This document shows, piece after piece, positions 62,647-64,000 of a DNA stretch of 64,000 nucleotides. Location: assembly GCF_041080675.1 (NCBI RefSeq), contig NZ_CP163520.1, positions 6,415,501 through 6,479,500 of the forward strand, read 5' to 3'. The notes under the pieces are model-generated. The model made no database searches. It saw only the letters and a program-made list of their open reading frames with translations, and had not been told where the DNA came from. Source of the DNA: Streptomyces sp. cg36. GTDB taxonomy: Bacteria; Actinomycetota; Actinomycetes; Streptomycetales; Streptomycetaceae. Made by a program: the position numbers and the translations under genes. Every line of letters starts with the position of its first letter. Positions within the stretch are counted from its first letter, which is position 1.

Positions 62647-63204
62647 TCAGGTCAACTCGCGTACCACCCGGGCCGGGTTGCCGACCGCGAGTACCCCGGC
62701 GGGCAGGTCCCGGGTGACCACCGCGCCCGCGCCCACCACCGTGTTCGCGCCGATGCTCACCCCGGGGCAGACGATCACCCCGCCGCCCAGCCACACGTTG
62801 TCGCCGATCGTCACCGGCTCCGCCTTCTCCCACCCGGCCCGCCGTCGTTCGGCGTCCAACTCGTGGGTGGGGGTGAGCAGTTGGACGTTCGGGCCGATCT
62901 GGACGTCCCGGCCGACGGTGATCCGTCCGGTGTCGAGGAAGACCGCGCCGAAGTTCACGAACGTACCGGCGCCGATCGTGATGTTGTAGCCGAAGTCGCA
63001 GTGGAACGGCGGTCGCACCCGTACCGACGGGTCGGCCCCGCCCAGCAGTTGGGCCAGCAGCGCGTGGCGCTCGGCGGGCGGCGCCCCGGCGGAGGCGTTG
63101 TAGGCCGCGCACCGCGCGATCCGGCGCTCGGTGTCCGCCGCCAGCTCGGGGTCGTCCGGCAGGTACCACTCACCGGCCAGCATCAGCCGCTTGTTCTCGC
63201 CCAC
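62647..63204 (-). CDS. Maltose/galactoside O-acetyltransferase family protein
   Basis: 185 aa from GTG 63204. An N-terminal Mac domain (MLAGEWYLPDDPELAADTERRIARCAAYNA) is followed by a left-handed beta-helix of hexapeptide repeats (ITIGAGTFVNFGAVFLDTGRITVG, VWLGGGVIVCPGVSIGANTVVGAGAVVTRDL). The catalytic His is in TPTHELDAE. It transfers acetyl from acetyl-CoA to sugars, probably as a trimer. The 242 bp between it and the kinase gene hold no feature I recognise. Confidence 0.92.
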   Translation of the reverse strand: MGENKRLMLAGEWYLPDDPELAADTERRIARCAAYNASAGAPPAERHALLAQLLGGADPSVRVRPPFHCDFGYNITIGAGTFVNFGAVFLDTGRITVGRDVQIGPNVQLLTPTHELDAERRRAGWEKAEPVTIGDNVWLGGGVIVCPGVSIGANTVVGAGAVVTRDLPAGVLAVGNPARVVRELT

Positions 63205-63446
63205 GCCCGACTCCTCCCTCGTCCTCGCTCACCGCGCTCCGCGCAGGATGTCACCGCCGCCGCACGGGCATTGCCCCGCCCCACCGCCCCCGCCCGCCCC
63301 TACCCGTCATACCTGAGAGCTACGCGGCGGATCCCCTCCCGGGACCGACGCGCGCGCCGGGCCCCGGTCCCTATCTTCGCCAAGGGCGGTGCACGGTGGG
63401 GCGATGCCCCGTGCCTGGGCTGAGCGGCGACGACGAGGGGGAAACG

Positions 63447-64000
63447 GTGTCGGGTGGGGGAGTGGCGCGGCCGGTGGGGGCCGTGCGGACGGTGCTGCGC
63501 GCGGTGCGCGAGGACCTGTTCCGGGCGGCGCGCGACCCGCTGCCGCGCCAGGGGATGCTGGGCTGGCTGCCCCATGTGCACGTGGTGCTGTTCGCCCTGG
63601 TGGTGGGGTTGGCCAACGCGGGCGAGTACGCCAACGCGATGAACCCGGTGACGGTGCCGGTCGGGATCTGCACGGTGCTCCAGGCCGGGTCGGTGGCGCT
63701 GGCCCTGTTCCGTCCGGTGCCCGCCATGTGGCTGTCGACGGCCGCGCTGTTCGTGACGGCCGAGGCCGCGGACGGCCGCATCCCGGTGGGCCGGGTCTGG
63801 CCGTGGAGCGTCTCCGGGATCGCGCTGCACACCCTGGTGCTGCTGCTCCTGTCGCTGCGGGTGCCGACCCGGGTGTCGATCGCCGCGCTGGTGATCACCC
63901 TGGGCTCGGGCATGGTCTCCGCGGCCTCCCCGGCCCAGACCCACAACCAGGTGCTCAGCCGGGCCGCGATCGCCTTCGCCACCGCCGTGGTCGTCGGCGC
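63447..64000 (+). CDS. Membrane sensor histidine kinase, N-terminal part (3' truncated)
   Basis: The frame opens at GTG 63447 (GAGGGGGAAA upstream) and runs off the end of the window, giving 184 residues. At least five TM helices are seen after a cytoplasmic start (AVREDLFRAARDPLPRQGMLGWLP), a layout typical of streptomycete NarL-type two-component kinases. The catalytic domain is not in the window, so the assignment rests on the membrane domain only. Confidence 0.6.
   Translation, partial: MSGGGVARPVGAVRTVLRAVREDLFRAARDPLPRQGMLGWLPHVHVVLFALVVGLANAGEYANAMNPVTVPVGICTVLQAGSVALALFRPVPAMWLSTAALFVTAEAADGRIPVGRVWPWSVSGIALHTLVLLLLSLRVPTRVSIAALVITLGSGMVSAASPAQTHNQVLSRAAIAFATAVVVG

Noticed and set aside
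1..64000. tRNA genes, insertion sequences, attachment sites
   Set aside because: No cloverleaf-like sequences with CCA-proximal acceptor stems, transposase motifs or integrase genes were seen by eye; a tRNAscan or IS search would be needed to be certain.

Overview
The window is about 64 kb of very GC-rich, densely coding actinobacterial DNA. Third-codon-position GC bias, GTG and TTG starts, a Pup-proteasome system, BldA-type TTA codons and many promoters whose -10 box sits 6-7 nt before the start codon all point to Streptomyces or a close relative. From memory the gene order resembles the S. coelicolor core chromosome around the proteasome, tatAC, infC and pheST loci, but this could not be checked here. 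I saw no tRNA, rRNA, CRISPR array, insertion sequence or prophage.

Region 1-18.5 kb is protein quality control. A truncated site-2 protease, the tRNA m1A58 methyltransferase trmI and a ferredoxin precede the Pup-proteasome locus: arc (Mpa), dop, pup, a short endonuclease-VII-like ORF, prcB and prcA. A divergent lacI/MFS pair interrupts the locus before pafA. Two FKBP isomerases, pafB/pafC (WYL regulators), two small ORFs and tatA/tatC follow. Dop deamidates Pup (which ends in GGQ), PafA ligates it, and Arc (which ends in GQYL) feeds the PrcAB core.

Region 18.5-33 kb holds an Mtr4/HelY-type helicase, an iron-regulated siderophore-interacting protein with an iron-box-like site, a 5'-3' exonuclease, a two-gene glycine betaine ABC importer behind a putative attenuator, an XRE-cupin regulator coupled to a metal-receptor-like protein, and a LysR/TDT-transporter divergent pair. 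The stretch from 30.2 to 36.9 kb forms a coherent gamma-glutamylated ethanolamine catabolism cluster: gamma-glutamyl hydrolase, ethanolamine-type permease, FadR regulator, GlnA4-type ligase, aldehyde dehydrogenase and SDR. A secreted DxDNT phosphatase next to it could supply substrate.

Region 38-45.7 kb has envelope-type accessory genes: a DUF2510 protein, a fold-III PLP enzyme, a proline-rich membrane protein with a mycosin-like S8 protease, a signal-less beta-lactamase-fold protein, an SseB protein and a DUF1844 protein. A 16-bp tandem repeat array lies among them.

Region 45.7-53.6 kb is translation: infC (apparently with a rare ATC start behind a multi-hairpin leader), rpmI, rplT, an rRNA methyltransferase, an orphan soluble histidine kinase, and pheS/pheT.

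Region 53.6-57.4 kb is the most unusual part. A membrane SpoIIE-type phosphatase and a small coiled-coil membrane protein carry the only two in-frame TTA codons I found in the window. Between them lie an NsdA-like TPR regulator and a Nudix hydrolase. The regulator and the small protein are each preceded by the same bipartite palindromic element with identical internal spacing. The remainder (57.4-64 kb) has a 3-hydroxyacyl-CoA dehydrogenase, a Tat-exported GH10-like protein, a DUF1918 protein, an EamA/MocR pair whose divergent ATG codons overlap in one CATG, a maltose O-acetyltransferase, and the start of a membrane histidine kinase.
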